Part shown: positions 32,639 to 33,169 of the stretch, in pieces
Layout: every line of letters starts with the position of its first letter
Numbering within the stretch: position 1 is the stretch's first letter
Assembly: GCA_000320545.1 (NCBI GenBank)
Contig: ADNK01002676.1
Span: 1-33,169, forward strand
Source: Bigelowiella natans CCMP2755
Taxonomy: Eukaryota; Cercozoa; Chlorarachniophyceae
Length of the DNA: 33,169 nt
Reading direction: 5' to 3'
Notes under the pieces: model-generated
What the model was told of the DNA's origin: nothing
What the model saw: only the letters and a program-made list of their open reading frames with translations
The model's database searches: none
Made by a program: the position numbers and the translations under genes

Positions 32639-32690
<52 letters not shown>
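32617..32690. repeat. (CA)n(TA)n(GA)n compound microsatellite
   Basis: Three dinucleotide arrays in direct succession: CA with one interruption, about seven TA units, then about 18 GA units. Confidence 0.95.
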
Positions 32691-32692
<2 letters not shown>

Positions 32693-32837
32693 AAGAACGA
32701 GAGGGGATCGTAAAAGATTTTATGACTGAAACCATGGTGTTGGCAGTTTGTTAAATGTGACTTACATGGAGTTTCGGAAGGAGCTTTTTCACCCATGAAT
32801 ACCTATAATTAGTAGGCCAGGTTGGCAATGCGATACG

Positions 32838-32840
<3 letters not shown>

Positions 32841-32906
<66 letters not shown>
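32841..32906. repeat. (CT)n(GT)n compound microsatellite
   Basis: About 16 CT units followed by about 17 GT units. It is the reverse-complement type of the CA-GA array at 32617-32690 and of the array in PEX11 intron 1. Confidence 0.95.
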
Positions 32907-32909
<3 letters not shown>

Positions 32910-33169
32910 TTGAATCCCCGTTATTTTCAATACAGTTGAACTCCACAAACGGTATATTATGGAGTAACACCCCCCCCCCTTCTCTCCCTTCCCCCCCCCC
33001 CTCCTCTCACCTACCCATATACACATGCACACACGGCCCTGCTTACTGTATTGCCGAGGCCACACTGATGAAAGCCTTTGATGTGAAAGTACTCTAATAC
33101 GTGCGATACGAGAGAAGCAGGGGGAAAAGAGATGATAAACAATCAGCAAAACAACATGGTTGCGCTGAG

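Larger units (their letters stand above)
32190..33169. other. Right edge: microsatellites and one possible plus-strand exon
   Basis: A plus-strand frame at about 32358-32540 (GAYAVMHHAAESSIGRQL...RNIKEILAAAAIIIS) has ordinary protein-like composition and could be a terminal exon, but its start cannot be tied to a good acceptor. The rest holds compound arrays and C-rich blocks near 32969-33004. Other open frames here are repeat-encoded. Confidence 0.3.

Overview
The window is a stretch of eukaryotic nuclear DNA. Genes are split by GT-AG introns, several proteins carry eukaryote-only domains (PSTAIRE cyclin-dependent kinase, PEX11, polycystin-type REJ/GPS receptor, LisH motif), and dinucleotide microsatellites are very common. 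The mix of a glycine-rich ectodomain with Pro-Thr repeats next to a REJ/GPS region, together with peroxisomal PEX11, fits a free-living protist, perhaps an alga of the cryptophyte, haptophyte or stramenopile kind. The sequence alone does not fix the lineage.

Left third (1-9100). A plus-strand gene whose exons are only partly resolved runs from about 131 to 2905. It is followed by a microsatellite-rich gap and then a fully resolvable 12-exon minus-strand gene (8081 back to 4468). That gene encodes an unrecognised basic 431-residue protein, and most of its introns hold long (CA)n, (TA)n or (GA)n arrays. The interval 8082-9096 separates it from a divergent plus-strand gene and holds (CT)n, (GT)n and (GA)n blocks.

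Middle (9100-20500). A plus-strand gene with a run of very short introns (56-59 nt) lies just upstream of an intronless CDK1/CDK2/CDK5-type kinase (10975-11865). After a gene-poor interval come an intronless class II aldolase with an N-terminal LisH-like motif (14249-15289), a roughly 2.7 kb spacer rich in CACGTG, and a five-exon PEX11 gene (18061-19557).

Right part (20500-33169). A secreted class 3 lipase (minus, intronless) and a large eight-exon polycystin-1-like receptor (minus, 1992 residues in my model) are in tandem. Beyond the receptor start lie a four-copy minisatellite and a 477-bp MITE-like element with 33-bp perfect terminal inverted repeats and a TTA target-site duplication, then a small two-exon minus-strand gene and more compound microsatellites.

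No operon-like relation exists between the genes. They serve different cell functions: cell-cycle signalling, sugar-phosphate metabolism, peroxisome division, lipid hydrolysis and surface sensing. The most valuable results here are hand-built, phase-checked exon models (12-exon gene, PEX11, polycystin-like receptor) that single-frame translation would miss or report as fragments.
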